A stretch of DNA of 64,000 nucleotides from Rhodomicrobium sp. Az07 (GCF_018619475.1 NZ_JAHFZG010000002.1:62001-126000); one strand, 5' to 3'; counted from the first letter of the stretch, positions 17,739 through 26,138 are shown. Numbers and translations: made by a program. Notes: a model not told the origin generated them from the sequence alone.

Positions 17739-19889
17739 TCAGCTTCTCGGCAGCTTGCGACGAGCCGTAACTTTCGGTGCCGGTGAAGGCGGAGCTTCGC
17801 CGCCACCCCGAGCGCGCACGGGCTGGCGTGGTTTTCTCGGGCTTGGCGCGGGGGTCAGCGGCGCGGCTGCTACACCTGCTTCGAGCGGCAAATCAGATGC
17901 CGCACGACGCAGCAAGTTCTGGTTGTCGATCAACTTCTCCGCGCCCAACCGAGCCCGATCCAACGCAGGCCGATCTGACGCCTTTGCGTGAGCGGCGCGC
18001 ATTTCGTCGGACGTTGGAAAGGCTTCGGAACTTCCCTTTGATGCTTCGCGCGAACCGGCGTCGCCCGAAGCCGGTTTTGATGCTTTTCGCGCAGTCGCAG
18101 TTTCGGCTGCCGCATCCGCACTGTTGACGCGCGTGCGCGGCTTTGCCTTTGCGAGCGCGGCGCTGGCGGTTGGCGTCTCCTCCGGTGCCCCGGCAAGATC
18201 AAGCTTGAAAGCCCTTGGCGATCTGCGGGGGCGCGGCGCGGCGCCGGTCGCTTCCGCCGCGAGCGCCGGTTCTGTGGCGGGCGATGCTTCATGCCGCTTG
18301 CGGCTGCGAGCGAGCGCGCTCGGCGCTGTTTTGTCGGGCGAGGAAACGGGCGCGACCGTTCGCGACGTGGCGGAAGCTTTGGGCGTCTTGCGTGAGCGAG
18401 CCGTTTCCTCTTTTATCACGGGCGGGACGTCCTGCCCCTTCGCGTCCGATGCAGGCGTTTTCGCCCGCCTCGCCTTTGCTTTCGGAGCCGCGGCGGCAAT
18501 TGGCGATGGCCGCTCGTCCGCATCGCCCCATGAGTCCATCAGAACGTAGTAGAGTAGCTGCTCGAATTTCGGCCGGAACTCCGCGATGATCGCCTCCGGG
18601 TCCGGCACCATGGCAGCGTCCGTGATCAGCCCGAACTGCACCATGTCGTTGAAGGACAGGATCGAAACGCCCATGCCGATGTCGCCCGATTGCGGCACCC
18701 AGAACATGATCTGCGAGATCCTCGCGGTGCCGAGATAAAGCGGCTCTTTCGGCCCCGGCACGTTCGTCATGACAGCGGTGGCGCGCTTCATGAGCATGTT
18801 GAAAAGCCGGTCCTGCACAATCTGCGGCGCGTGACCGATCACCTCCAGCAGGCCGAGCGTCACCGGCGGTTCAAGCGATTGCTTCAGAGCCTTCATGCGG
18901 CGCTGCACCTCGGCAAGGCGCGCCAGCGGGTTCTCGATCCCGGCCGGAAGCTCGACGCCGACAAGCCCGAAGCGGTTGCCGAGTTGGCCCGCCTCGTGGC
19001 TTTGGCGCATGTCGACCGGAATGAACGCGCGGATCTCCACGCCTTCCGTCTCGTCCCCTTTGGCCTTGAGATATTCGCCGAGCGCGCCCGCGACGGAGGC
19101 GAGCAGCATGTCGTTCAACGTGCAGCCGAGCGCATGGCTGATCGCCTTTACCTCAGGCAGGGGGATCGGATCGGTCCAGGCCACGCGCTTGTTGCCGGAC
19201 GCCTTGCCCTTGAAGCGCGTCGGGCTGTCTTCCGGCATCATGAGCAGCCAGCCGAGTTCGCCCGCCACGCCCGCGCCGAGGCGCGCGGCCTGCGTCGGGT
19301 TCTGCGCCAGCGCGGCGACTTCCTTCCAGAGGCCGACGCCCGTACCGAGGCCGCGCTTCAGAAGCCCGATGCCGGGGAGGGGCACGCGGACACCGGCGCG
19401 GCGTTCCCGCGTTGCCGTCCAGACGGAGCGGTCGCCGCCATCGGTGATCGAGAGCATGACGCCCACGAGTGCCATGCCGTCTCCGATGGCGTGATGAATG
19501 CGAAGGACGAGCGCCGCGCCGCCTTCGTAATCCTCCACGATGCGGATCTGCCAAAGCGGACGCGACTTGTCGAGCGGCTCCGAGGCGAGGCCCGCGATAT
19601 AGCGCTGAAGCTCTGCTTGTCCGCCGCGTCCTGGAAGCCGCGCCCGCTGGATGTGCCGCGAACGGTCGAACCATGGATCGTCCACCCACCAATAGTCGCC
19701 CGCGCGGGTTTCGATATGCTGCCGAAAGCGAGGGATCGCAAGGAAGCGTTCGGCGACGGTGTCTTCCAGCGTGTTGAGATCGAGCGGCCCCTCAAGTATA
19801 AGGACTCCTACAATGACCATCGGGTTGGATGGCCGATCCATTCGAAGCCACGTTGTGTCTACCGCTGAGACGCGTTCCGCTTTCGACAT
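17739..19889 (-). CDS. WS/DGAT family acyltransferase with long C-terminal extension
   Basis: A 716-residue protein. Residues 1-460 are a bifunctional wax ester synthase/diacylglycerol acyltransferase: the catalytic HHAIGDG (132-138), the region PLWQIRIVED, the LGCTLNDMLLASVAGAL segment and TNVPGPKEPLYLGTARI. It would esterify acyl-CoA with alcohols or diacylglycerol for storage lipid. The usual length is about 450-500. Here about 250 further residues of Ala/Lys/Arg/Ser/Pro low complexity follow PEAIIAEFRPKFEQLLYYVL, with repeated motifs such as ARSRK and RTVAPVSS. The same tail composition recurs in other window proteins. The gene is convergent with mepA. Confidence 0.92.
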   Translation of the reverse strand: MSKAERVSAVDTTWLRMDRPSNPMVIVGVLILEGPLDLNTLEDTVAERFLAIPRFRQHIETRAGDYWWVDDPWFDRSRHIQRARLPGRGGQAELQRYIAGLASEPLDKSRPLWQIRIVEDYEGGAALVLRIHHAIGDGMALVGVMLSITDGGDRSVWTATRERRAGVRVPLPGIGLLKRGLGTGVGLWKEVAALAQNPTQAARLGAGVAGELGWLLMMPEDSPTRFKGKASGNKRVAWTDPIPLPEVKAISHALGCTLNDMLLASVAGALGEYLKAKGDETEGVEIRAFIPVDMRQSHEAGQLGNRFGLVGVELPAGIENPLARLAEVQRRMKALKQSLEPPVTLGLLEVIGHAPQIVQDRLFNMLMKRATAVMTNVPGPKEPLYLGTARISQIMFWVPQSGDIGMGVSILSFNDMVQFGLITDAAMVPDPEAIIAEFRPKFEQLLYYVLMDSWGDADERPSPIAAAAPKAKARRAKTPASDAKGQDVPPVIKEETARSRKTPKASATSRTVAPVSSPDKTAPSALARSRKRHEASPATEPALAAEATGAAPRPRRSPRAFKLDLAGAPEETPTASAALAKAKPRTRVNSADAAAETATARKASKPASGDAGSREASKGSSEAFPTSDEMRAAHAKASDRPALDRARLGAEKLIDNQNLLRRAASDLPLEAGVAAAPLTPAPSPRKPRQPVRARGGGEAPPSPAPKVTARRKLPRS

Positions 19890-20016
19890 TGGCGGGCACC
19901 CCTTGAGGTTCTGGATTGGCGGTTATGCGTCCTGTACGAAACCTTCATGCGCCGTCATGAAACAATCGTCCAAAACGGCCAGCGCTTCTTAGTAAATACA
20001 TCACAAAGGAAAACGA

Positions 20017-20724
20017 TTGACTACCAGGAACGAGATTTCCAGACGGATTGAATCGCTTCTCGATGCTTCGGCCGAGCTTCGAGCGCGGCTGGCCGCCCGC
20101 CCGCAGGGCGAAGCCGCGCGCGACGCCCTGCGGCAGTGGCAGGCGGAACGCCTTCGCCGCGAACACGCCGATATCGTCGCCAATCCGCGTTACACGAAGA
20201 CGGCGCTGTTTTTCCTGAGCGACATCTACGGCCCGAAAGACCTCAGCCGCCACGAGGAAGAGGTGCGGCGCATCCTTCCGGTCATGAAAGCTGTGCTGCC
20301 CGAAGCGGGGCTCGAAACCGTAGCCGACGCTATCGAGGTGAACACGATCTCCGAGTCGCTCGACACCGACATGCTGGAGGCTCTCGGGCAGGACGTGTTC
20401 GCACTCGACATCGACAAATGGGTTGCTGCTTACAAGAAGATCGGCCGCCGCGATGACCGCGAGCGCCAGATCGCGCTGATCGCGAGCCTCGGCCGATCGC
20501 TCGACCGCCTCACGCGCAAGCCGTTCATCGGCACGGCGCTTTCCATGATGAAAAAGCCGGCAGAACTCGCGGGACTTTCCGACCTACAGAGCTTCCTTGA
20601 GCGCGGCTATGACGCGTTTCGCTCAATGAAGGGCAGTTCCGCCGGGTTCGTGCGCGGTGTCACCGAGCGCGAGACGGAGTTGATGAACGAGTGGCTTCCG
20701 AAGGAGACTGCTGCGGCGAGTTGA
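20017..20724 (+). CDS. Hypothetical protein with FFLEELY-like motif
   Basis: A 235-residue, largely helical cytosolic protein starting at TTG with AAAGGA six bases upstream. The segment ALFFLSDIYGPKDLSRHEEEVRRI resembles the FFLEELYG-P-x-D-(F/L)-S-x-R-D motif of a proteobacterial family of unknown function; it is followed by LETVADAIEVNTISESLD, also typical. No catalytic motif is obvious. It is divergent from the WS/DGAT gene; many genomes place this family near lipid genes, but that link is only suggestive. Confidence 0.75.
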   Translation: MTTRNEISRRIESLLDASAELRARLAARPQGEAARDALRQWQAERLRREHADIVANPRYTKTALFFLSDIYGPKDLSRHEEEVRRILPVMKAVLPEAGLETVADAIEVNTISESLDTDMLEALGQDVFALDIDKWVAAYKKIGRRDDRERQIALIASLGRSLDRLTRKPFIGTALSMMKKPAELAGLSDLQSFLERGYDAFRSMKGSSAGFVRGVTERETELMNEWLPKETAAAS

Positions 20725-20814
20725 TGGGGCGACGGCTGCGATGGACCGGAACTACCGAGCGACGCGACGCGCCTTCCATGGAACCGCGTCGAACAAGCAG
20801 GCCCGGCGCCACTT

Positions 20815-20907
20815 CTTGCTGTTCTTGGGGCTACTGAAGTCGTCAAGAGATTGGGCATAGGCCGCGCCAGCGTCTATCGACTGGCAGGGGTGGTGGCATC
20901 GTCCTGA
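20815..20907 (+). pseudogene. Relic of a serine resolvase C-terminus
   Basis: The frame ending in TGA at 20905-20907 reads GATEVVKRLGIGRASVYRLAG, the helix-turn-helix end of Tn3/Hin-type serine recombinases (typical GATEIARxLGIGRASVYR). There is no catalytic domain upstream in any frame, so this is a remnant of a mobile element flanking the accessory patch. Confidence 0.6.
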
Positions 20908-21014
20908 GGGGCGAGAAACGGAGGCGCGAGGTTTGTTCCTTCGCGCCCGCCCCCGGATGTTTTTCTATCTTTCTGGCCAGTGCTCCCGGTCACGGTCGCG
21001 GCAACGTTTTTTCC

Positions 21015-21797
21015 TTACTTAAACTCGTTGAAGGCTTTTAAGAGCTTTAGCGTCGAGGAGCCGTCCAACTCATCGCCCGAGTACCGACACTCATAGAGGC
21101 CTTGCAGGTTTGATGGAAGTTGGACCCCTTCTTCCACAAGCAGAATGAAGTTGCGTCCGTACAAAGCCATGGCCGCTCCTATTTCGATGAGCACGTTTCC
21201 GTTTAGTTGCGGGCGCTCCTTGCCCTCTTTATCGTACAAAATCTCCTCGACGCTTACGTGGATGACCGCGGCGTCGCAGCTTCTCATCTCATCCATAACT
21301 TTATCAGGTACCGGTTTCGCAGCTGCCTCGCGTTGGACTGCTATGACAGGCTCAAATTTGCCATAGAGTACGACCTGTTTCACGTGCTCCAGGATTTTCT
21401 GGTTCTTGCCGTGAGTTATGAAAACCCGTTTGATGTCATCCTGACGAGGCGTAGCGGGCGGCGCAACTTCGGCCTTGGGCGTGGCTTCCACTCCATTTAT
21501 CAACGACAAGGAAGCATCCGAGGGCTCGCATTCTTCCGAAGGAGTGTCCTCGGCCTCGACCATCGCCCGAGCGTTTAATTCGTTGAACTCAAACCGGGTC
21601 GGTTGCCCCTTTCGACCGATGATGAGCGCGCCGAGATCCGCCGCCTGGGCAAGCTGAAAAAAGCATACCGCCTGATCATTTAGGGTCTTATCGCTTTCGG
21701 CAGCTTCACCGTTAAAATGCTTATTAGCCGCAAGGAACGCACCAAGTGGGACGAGAAAAGGACATTGCGGTAACTGGAAGATTGGACAAGGGCCCAT
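21015..21797 (-). CDS. TIR-like nucleotide-binding protein (CAP12/Pycsar TIR, PF10137 type)
   Basis: A 260-residue protein. Residues about 122-260 fit the PF10137 'predicted nucleotide-binding, TIR-like' domain: IKRVFITHGKNQKILEHVK, SCDAAVIHVSVEE, NGNVLIEIGAAMALYGRNFI (Glu205 a candidate catalytic residue) and LPSNLQGLYECRYSGDELD. Such domains are NADase effectors in CBASS and Pycsar systems and in Thoeris-like contexts, and also occur as solo genes. The N-terminal ~70 residues are of unknown type and may include translated non-coding DNA, as the start is poorly supported. No cyclase is adjacent. It sits between a resolvase relic and a degraded CRISPR/integrase patch, so recent acquisition is likely. 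Confidence 0.8.
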   Translation of the reverse strand: MGPCPIFQLPQCPFLVPLGAFLAANKHFNGEAAESDKTLNDQAVCFFQLAQAADLGALIIGRKGQPTRFEFNELNARAMVEAEDTPSEECEPSDASLSLINGVEATPKAEVAPPATPRQDDIKRVFITHGKNQKILEHVKQVVLYGKFEPVIAVQREAAAKPVPDKVMDEMRSCDAAVIHVSVEEILYDKEGKERPQLNGNVLIEIGAAMALYGRNFILLVEEGVQLPSNLQGLYECRYSGDELDGSSTLKLLKAFNEFK

Positions 21798-21918
21798 GCG
21801 GTGGCCCCGATGGTCGAGGCCATTACGCGGAAAGTCGCGGGAAGGTTCATCGCGGACCTGCCCAAGATCGCAGCCTCAGCGGTGAATGGCCCGCGGCCCA
21901 CAAGCCAGACACGAACAA

Positions 21919-21938
21919 GCCCACGCGGGGATGAGCCG
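21919..21938 (-). repeat. Isolated inverted CRISPR-repeat fragment
   Basis: On the minus strand this reads CGGCTCATCCCCGCGTGGGC, matching 19 of the first 20 bases of the CRISPR repeats at 22081-22231 but in the opposite orientation. It is probably a scar of rearrangement of the array. Confidence 0.5.
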
Positions 21939-21951
21939 CCACGTATTCCAT

Positions 21952-22089
21952 TCACCGTTCGCGCGGCTGCCCGGAGAGAAGCTTCCTCACTTCGTCATCC
22001 GTGAATGGCCGTTCCTGCTCGTCGCGGTTTGGGCGTTCCTTGGGAAGCGTCAGACCGGTCCAGTCCAAGCCGCGATAGAGCGGTTCATC
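21952..22089 (-). pseudogene. Probable tyrosine-integrase fragment
   Basis: The minus frame ending in TGA at 21952-21954 reads through LDWTGLTLPKERPNRDEQER and PFTDDEVRKLLSG. The segment (GL-x-LPKERP...ERxPFTDDEVRKLL) resembles the junction between the core-binding and catalytic domains of phage-type integrases. Both the N-terminal part and the catalytic R-H-R-Y part are missing. It abuts the first CRISPR repeat. Assignment is by motif resemblance only. Confidence 0.4.
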
Positions 22090-22231
22090 CCCGCGTGGGC
22101 GGGGAACACGTCATACTGCCCTGCGGTGGACGCGAAATTGCCGGTTCATCCCCGCGTGGGCGGGGAACTCGCGGGCCGGTTCACCAACGACACACTGGAG
22201 GCCGGTTCATCCCCGCGTGGGCGGCCATCGT
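22081..22231 (-). CRISPR. Orphan type I-E CRISPR mini-array (3 repeats, 2 spacers)
   Basis: Two intact 29-nt repeats at 22081-22109 and 22142-22170 (they differ at one base, GAACAC versus GAACTC) and a third at 22203-22231 that matches only its first 22 bases. Spacers are 22110-22141 and 22171-22202, both exactly 32 nt, the type I-E length. The repeat is very close to the E. coli type I-E repeat; by that comparison transcription is toward lower coordinates. The damaged repeat is then leader-proximal, and no leader or cas gene is present in the window. Confidence 0.9.
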
Positions 22232-22326
22232 GGCGTGCGATTGTTCGATAAGGATCGAACCGGGCCGAATCGGATAGGTTCCGAGGCTCCGGCGCTCGGT
22301 CTGCCTTTCGGCTTGCCGTGCTCGCG

Positions 22327-23502
22327 TTATCGCAGCAGTTCCGCGATGGCCGCCTCGATGCCGTCGAGCGTGAGCGGATACATGCGGCCTTCCATGATGC
22401 GGCGCATCATCTGGAGCGACGGCGTTTCGCTCCAATAGCGTTCGGGCGTCGGATTGAGCCAGACCGCGTGCTTGAACGTGTCGAGCATGCGCTGCATCCA
22501 GACTTGCCCGGACTCCTCGTTCCAGTGCTCCACGGAGCCGCCCGCGAGCGCGATCTCATACGGGCTCATCGCCGCATCGCCGACGAAAATGACCTTGTAA
22601 TCGGACGGGTATGTGTGAATCACGTCCCACGTGGGCACGCGCTCGGTGTGGCGGCGCGCGTTGTTCTTCCACACGCCCTCGTAGATGCAGTTGTGGAAGT
22701 AGAAATAGTCCATGTGCTTGAATTCTGAGCGCGCGGCGGAGAAAAGTTCCTCCGTCTCCTTGATGTGGTAGTCCATCGAGCCGCCGACATCGAAGAACAG
22801 CAGCACCTTCACAGTGTTGCGCCGTTCGGGGCGAAACGCGATGTCGAGATAGCCCTTGTGCGCCGTGCCCTTGATCGTGCCGTCGAGGTCGAGTTCTTCG
22901 GCCGCGCCCGCCCGCGCAAAGCGGCGGAGCTTGCGAAGCGCGAGCTTGATGGTGCGCGTGCCGAGTTCGACCTCACCGTCGAGATCCTTGAAGTCGCGCT
23001 TGTCCCACACCTTCACCGCGCGGAAATTGCGGTTGCCGTGCTGGCCAATGCGTACGCCTTCCGGATTGTAGCCATACGCGCCGAACGGCGAGGTGCCACC
23101 CGTCCCGATCCACTTGCTGCCGCCTTCGTGGCGTTCCTTCTGCTCTTCGAGGCGCTTTTTCAGCTCCTCCATGATCTTGTCCCAGCCGCCAAGCGCCTCC
23201 ACCTGCGCCTTTTCCTCGTCGGTGAGGAAGCGCTCGGTGAGCTTGCGCAGCCAATCCTCGGGAATTTCGGCCTCGATGCCTTCGCCGATGCTTTCGAGCC
23301 CTTTAAACACATGGCCGAACACGCGGTCGAACTTGTCGAGATGGCGCTCATCCTTCACGAGCGAGGCGCGGGAGAGGTAATAGAAGTGCTCGATCTTCTT
23401 GCCCGCGACGCCCGCGTCCACGGCGGAAAGCAGTGTGAGATATTCCTTCACGCTTACCGGCAGCCCGGCGTTTTTCAACTCGTAGAAAAAGTTCAGAAAC
23501 AT
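22327..23502 (-). CDS. VWA domain protein (CoxE-like)
   Basis: A 391-residue cytosolic protein. The start FLNFFYELKNAGLPVSVKEY is typical of the family. The C-terminal half is a von Willebrand factor A domain with a MIDAS of the form FFDVGGSMD and the family segment FKHMDYFYFHNCIYEGVW, later VIFVGDAAMSPYEI. Members usually accompany a MoxR-type AAA+ ATPase in metal-insertion or chaperone functions; none is adjacent here. ATG at 23502 is used because GAGGCG precedes it and homologues start with MF-(L/I)-x-FF. It follows an unknown membrane protein on the same strand by ~100 nt. Confidence 0.88.
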   Translation of the reverse strand: MFLNFFYELKNAGLPVSVKEYLTLLSAVDAGVAGKKIEHFYYLSRASLVKDERHLDKFDRVFGHVFKGLESIGEGIEAEIPEDWLRKLTERFLTDEEKAQVEALGGWDKIMEELKKRLEEQKERHEGGSKWIGTGGTSPFGAYGYNPEGVRIGQHGNRNFRAVKVWDKRDFKDLDGEVELGTRTIKLALRKLRRFARAGAAEELDLDGTIKGTAHKGYLDIAFRPERRNTVKVLLFFDVGGSMDYHIKETEELFSAARSEFKHMDYFYFHNCIYEGVWKNNARRHTERVPTWDVIHTYPSDYKVIFVGDAAMSPYEIALAGGSVEHWNEESGQVWMQRMLDTFKHAVWLNPTPERYWSETPSLQMMRRIMEGRMYPLTLDGIEAAIAELLR

Positions 23503-23603
23503 CGTGTCGCCTCGGGCTGCGCGGGGCTTCGCGCGAATTGGGTCGCGCGTCATTCTATCACTGCCGCCGCCCCAAGGAAAAGGATGGCACGGGCGCTTCC
23601 TGT

Positions 23604-25067
23604 TCAGCGGAAAAGATGTTGGCCCTTTTTCCTTGCGGACTTCGATTTCGCCGCAGGAGCGGTGCTGGCATCGACCGCGTTCTCTGCCTCCGCGCCGACG
23701 CTTTCGAGACGGTCGATCAGCGAATCGCCGCGCTTCTTCCCAAGCGGCGGCTCGGCGTCGGCCGCCTTTCGCTTCGATCGCGGTTTCTGCGCGCGCCCCC
23801 GACTGCCGCTTTCGTAGGCCGCGGAGGGCATAAGCAGAGCGCGCAGCGGCTCCTGCGCTGCCCCGGGCGCGGCGGCGGCTCCGGGGCGCGCCGACGCCGG
23901 TTCACCCGTCGCCGGATACACGGCAAGCTGCTTGTTCTTCTGCGGCGTGATCTTCGCCTGAACATATTGCAGGGCGCGAATGAGAAGCGCGATGCCGATC
24001 ACGATGCGCTGGCGCAGCCAGTCCGACGCGCCGCCCGACGTCTCGCGGACTTGCTCCGCGCGGCGCTCCAGTTCGAGCCGCGCGAGGAACTGCCGCCCCT
24101 TCTCGCTGACATGCGGCGCGCGGGCGAGAAGTTCCGCGTAGCGCGCGCGAAGCTCCTGCGCTTCGAGCACGAATTCGTAATGCCGCTTCAGCCCCTCGCC
24201 GCCCTTGCGCGCAAGACCGCCCGCGCGCTCGAAGGCGCTCGCGAATTGCTCCGGCAGGTCGGTGCGCGCGCGGCGCAGTTCCTCGGCGGCGGCCGCAAAG
24301 CCCTTTTCACCGACGGAGCGCGCGAACCGCCGCGCCGTGGCCGCCGCGTCGACGGCGATGCTTCGTCCTTCGCGCCAAACCGTGCCGACGGTGCGGAAGA
24401 GCGACAGCGGCACCGCCGCGATCTCGGACGGGCGCGGAAGGCGCCCTTGGTCGCGTTCCGCCGCGACCAAGTCGGCGACGCGAGCCGCGAAGGCTTCGGC
24501 CTCATGCCGCGCAAGCGTCAGGCGCAGCGCAACGGGGTCCGTGTCGGCGATCTTCGGATTCCAGTCGGAGTCGGGATCCCGGAACAGGAGCGCATGCGCC
24601 TCGTCGCGGAAGGTTTCGAGCGTGTGCTCGTCGGCCAGTTCCGGGCCGAGAAGGCGGATATCCTCGATCAGGAAAATCTCGGACGCCGCCCAGAAATCGC
24701 GCCGGATCTGGAGCACCTCGGCGAGCGGCGCGAATTCCGCCACGTCGAACGCGGTCTCGATCTTCTTCTTCGCAGCGACGACGCGGTCGAAATAGGCGCT
24801 GTTCGCCTCGATGCCGTTCAGGAGGCCACGCACATCCTCACGGACGTCTTCTTCGGTTTCGAAAGCCGCCGCTCGCGGCGACGGCGAACGCCTGCGAAGC
24901 GCGGCGAGGGTTCCAATGCCCTCTTCCACCAGCGCAAGCGCGTCGTCGACCAGAGCCTTGCGGCGCGAACCGTCGCGACTGCGGACAAGACGATAGAGAA
25001 GCCACAGCGCGAAGCTCACGCCGAGCCAGAGAGCCAGAACAGCCCCGAGCGACGAAAATGCCTTCAT
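23604..25067 (-). CDS. Membrane-anchored hypothetical protein
   Basis: A 487-residue protein with one N-terminal membrane helix (LGAVLALWLGVSFALWLLYR) followed by a long, mostly helical, charged region rich in Ala, Arg and Glu. A second short hydrophobic stretch (IVIGIALLIRALQYVQ) lies near residue 375. The last ~100 residues are Lys/Ala/Pro/Ser-rich and probably disordered, ending SARKKGQHLFR. No known domain was recognised. Most of the protein would sit in the cytoplasm as a coiled, possibly scaffolding, body. It is the middle gene of a minus-strand run between the OlsB-like and VWA genes. Confidence 0.72.
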   Translation of the reverse strand: MKAFSSLGAVLALWLGVSFALWLLYRLVRSRDGSRRKALVDDALALVEEGIGTLAALRRRSPSPRAAAFETEEDVREDVRGLLNGIEANSAYFDRVVAAKKKIETAFDVAEFAPLAEVLQIRRDFWAASEIFLIEDIRLLGPELADEHTLETFRDEAHALLFRDPDSDWNPKIADTDPVALRLTLARHEAEAFAARVADLVAAERDQGRLPRPSEIAAVPLSLFRTVGTVWREGRSIAVDAAATARRFARSVGEKGFAAAAEELRRARTDLPEQFASAFERAGGLARKGGEGLKRHYEFVLEAQELRARYAELLARAPHVSEKGRQFLARLELERRAEQVRETSGGASDWLRQRIVIGIALLIRALQYVQAKITPQKNKQLAVYPATGEPASARPGAAAAPGAAQEPLRALLMPSAAYESGSRGRAQKPRSKRKAADAEPPLGKKRGDSLIDRLESVGAEAENAVDASTAPAAKSKSARKKGQHLFR

Positions 25068-25169
25068 GGCGTGCCCTTCTGTCCCCGCTTCCTCCCGCGC
25101 CGCGCATCGCTCGAAGCGCGCTTCGCCTCTGAGCCAGGCGCCGAAAATAACGACGTCAAGCGCGCGGGC

Positions 25170-26138
25170 TTAATGAACCGCGCCGCCCTTGCGTCCCTGC
25201 GCCGGAGTCTCGTCGGGCGCGCCGAAATGCGAGAAGTACCGCTGGTCGATCGCTTCCATCGGCAGCACGATCAGCACGTCGGTCGTGCCGAACTGCTTGT
25301 CCACCACCGCGCCGTCGCCGATGTAGCAGCCGAGGCGGAGATAACCCTTGATCAGCGGCGGCATGCCCTTGAGCGCCTCCTTCGCGTTGATCTCTTCCTT
25401 CGGGATCATGTTCATGTCGACCTTGATCTCGGGATGCGCCGAGACGAGCCAATCCTCCGGCGCCCGCGAGAAGTGGTGCAGGAAACTGAGCGCGAGCGCA
25501 TGCTCCTTGGGGTCGGTGCCGGGAAAGCTCGCGCAGCCGATCATGACATTGGCGCGCTGCTCGCGGATGTAGTTCCACAGGCCCTGCCAGAGGAGTTCCA
25601 CCGTGCGCTTGTTACGATACGGCTTGAGCACGCAGGAGCGGCCGAGTTCCATGAACGTATGCGTCGCGCGCTTCCTCTCGATGAGGGGCGCGATGTCGTA
25701 TTCGCCCTGCGTGTAGAAGCCCCGGTTCTTCTCGGCGACATCCTGGAGGAGCACGCGATAGGTGCCGACCACCTTCGACCGCTTCGGCCAAGGCCGCTTC
25801 GCCATGCGCTCGACCGCCTTGTCGACGACGAGCAGGTGATCGCAAATCGGATCGTATTCATCCTCGTCGCGCTTCTTGATACGGGTGCGCGCGTCCGCCA
25901 CCGCAGCCATCTCCTTGTAGAAGACTTCGAAACGAAGCCGCTGCGCCTTCTTGATATCGGCGACCGAGCGCGCAAGGCGCACTTCGAGGTTGCCGATCTT
26001 GCCATAAATCCGCTTCGGCTTCCTGAGCGGGAAGATCGGGAACCGCCGCCGACGCTTTGCCGCGAGCCGGAGGAATGACAGGGGCTTCGATCTGAACGAA
26101 GGCAGTCCGCCAGACCGGCCGTTGGAGGGTATGCGCAT
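25170..26138 (-). CDS. olsB: OlsB-like GNAT acyltransferase (ornithine lipid synthesis)
   Basis: A 322-residue protein of the hemolysin-type GNAT acyltransferase family (Acetyltransf_5), to which OlsB belongs; OlsB transfers 3-hydroxyacyl groups from ACP to ornithine. Visible features: LRFEVFYKEM, DEYDPICDHLLVVD, VVGTYRVLLQDVAE, FMELGRSCVLKPYRNKRTVELLW, MIGCASFPGTDP and PPLIKGYLRLGCYIGDGAVVD, all characteristic. The N-terminal ~40 residues are basic and poorly conserved. olsA is not adjacent. The symbol is by family resemblance; other lyso-lipid acyltransferases share the fold. Confidence 0.75.
   Translation of the reverse strand: MRIPSNGRSGGLPSFRSKPLSFLRLAAKRRRRFPIFPLRKPKRIYGKIGNLEVRLARSVADIKKAQRLRFEVFYKEMAAVADARTRIKKRDEDEYDPICDHLLVVDKAVERMAKRPWPKRSKVVGTYRVLLQDVAEKNRGFYTQGEYDIAPLIERKRATHTFMELGRSCVLKPYRNKRTVELLWQGLWNYIREQRANVMIGCASFPGTDPKEHALALSFLHHFSRAPEDWLVSAHPEIKVDMNMIPKEEINAKEALKGMPPLIKGYLRLGCYIGDGAVVDKQFGTTDVLIVLPMEAIDQRYFSHFGAPDETPAQGRKGGAVH

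Noticed and set aside
21680-21955. A 91-residue minus-strand frame overlapping the start of the TIR-like gene
   Set aside because: It looks partly protein-like but has no ribosome-binding site and no similarity I recognise; it overlaps the inverted CRISPR fragment and is probably non-coding debris.
22081-22231. An active CRISPR-Cas system
   Set aside because: There are no cas genes and no leader in the window, and one repeat is truncated; only an orphan array can be claimed.
23538-26078. An 846-residue plus-strand open frame across three minus-strand genes
   Set aside because: It spans three well-supported genes on the other strand and reads as Arg-rich antisense translation.
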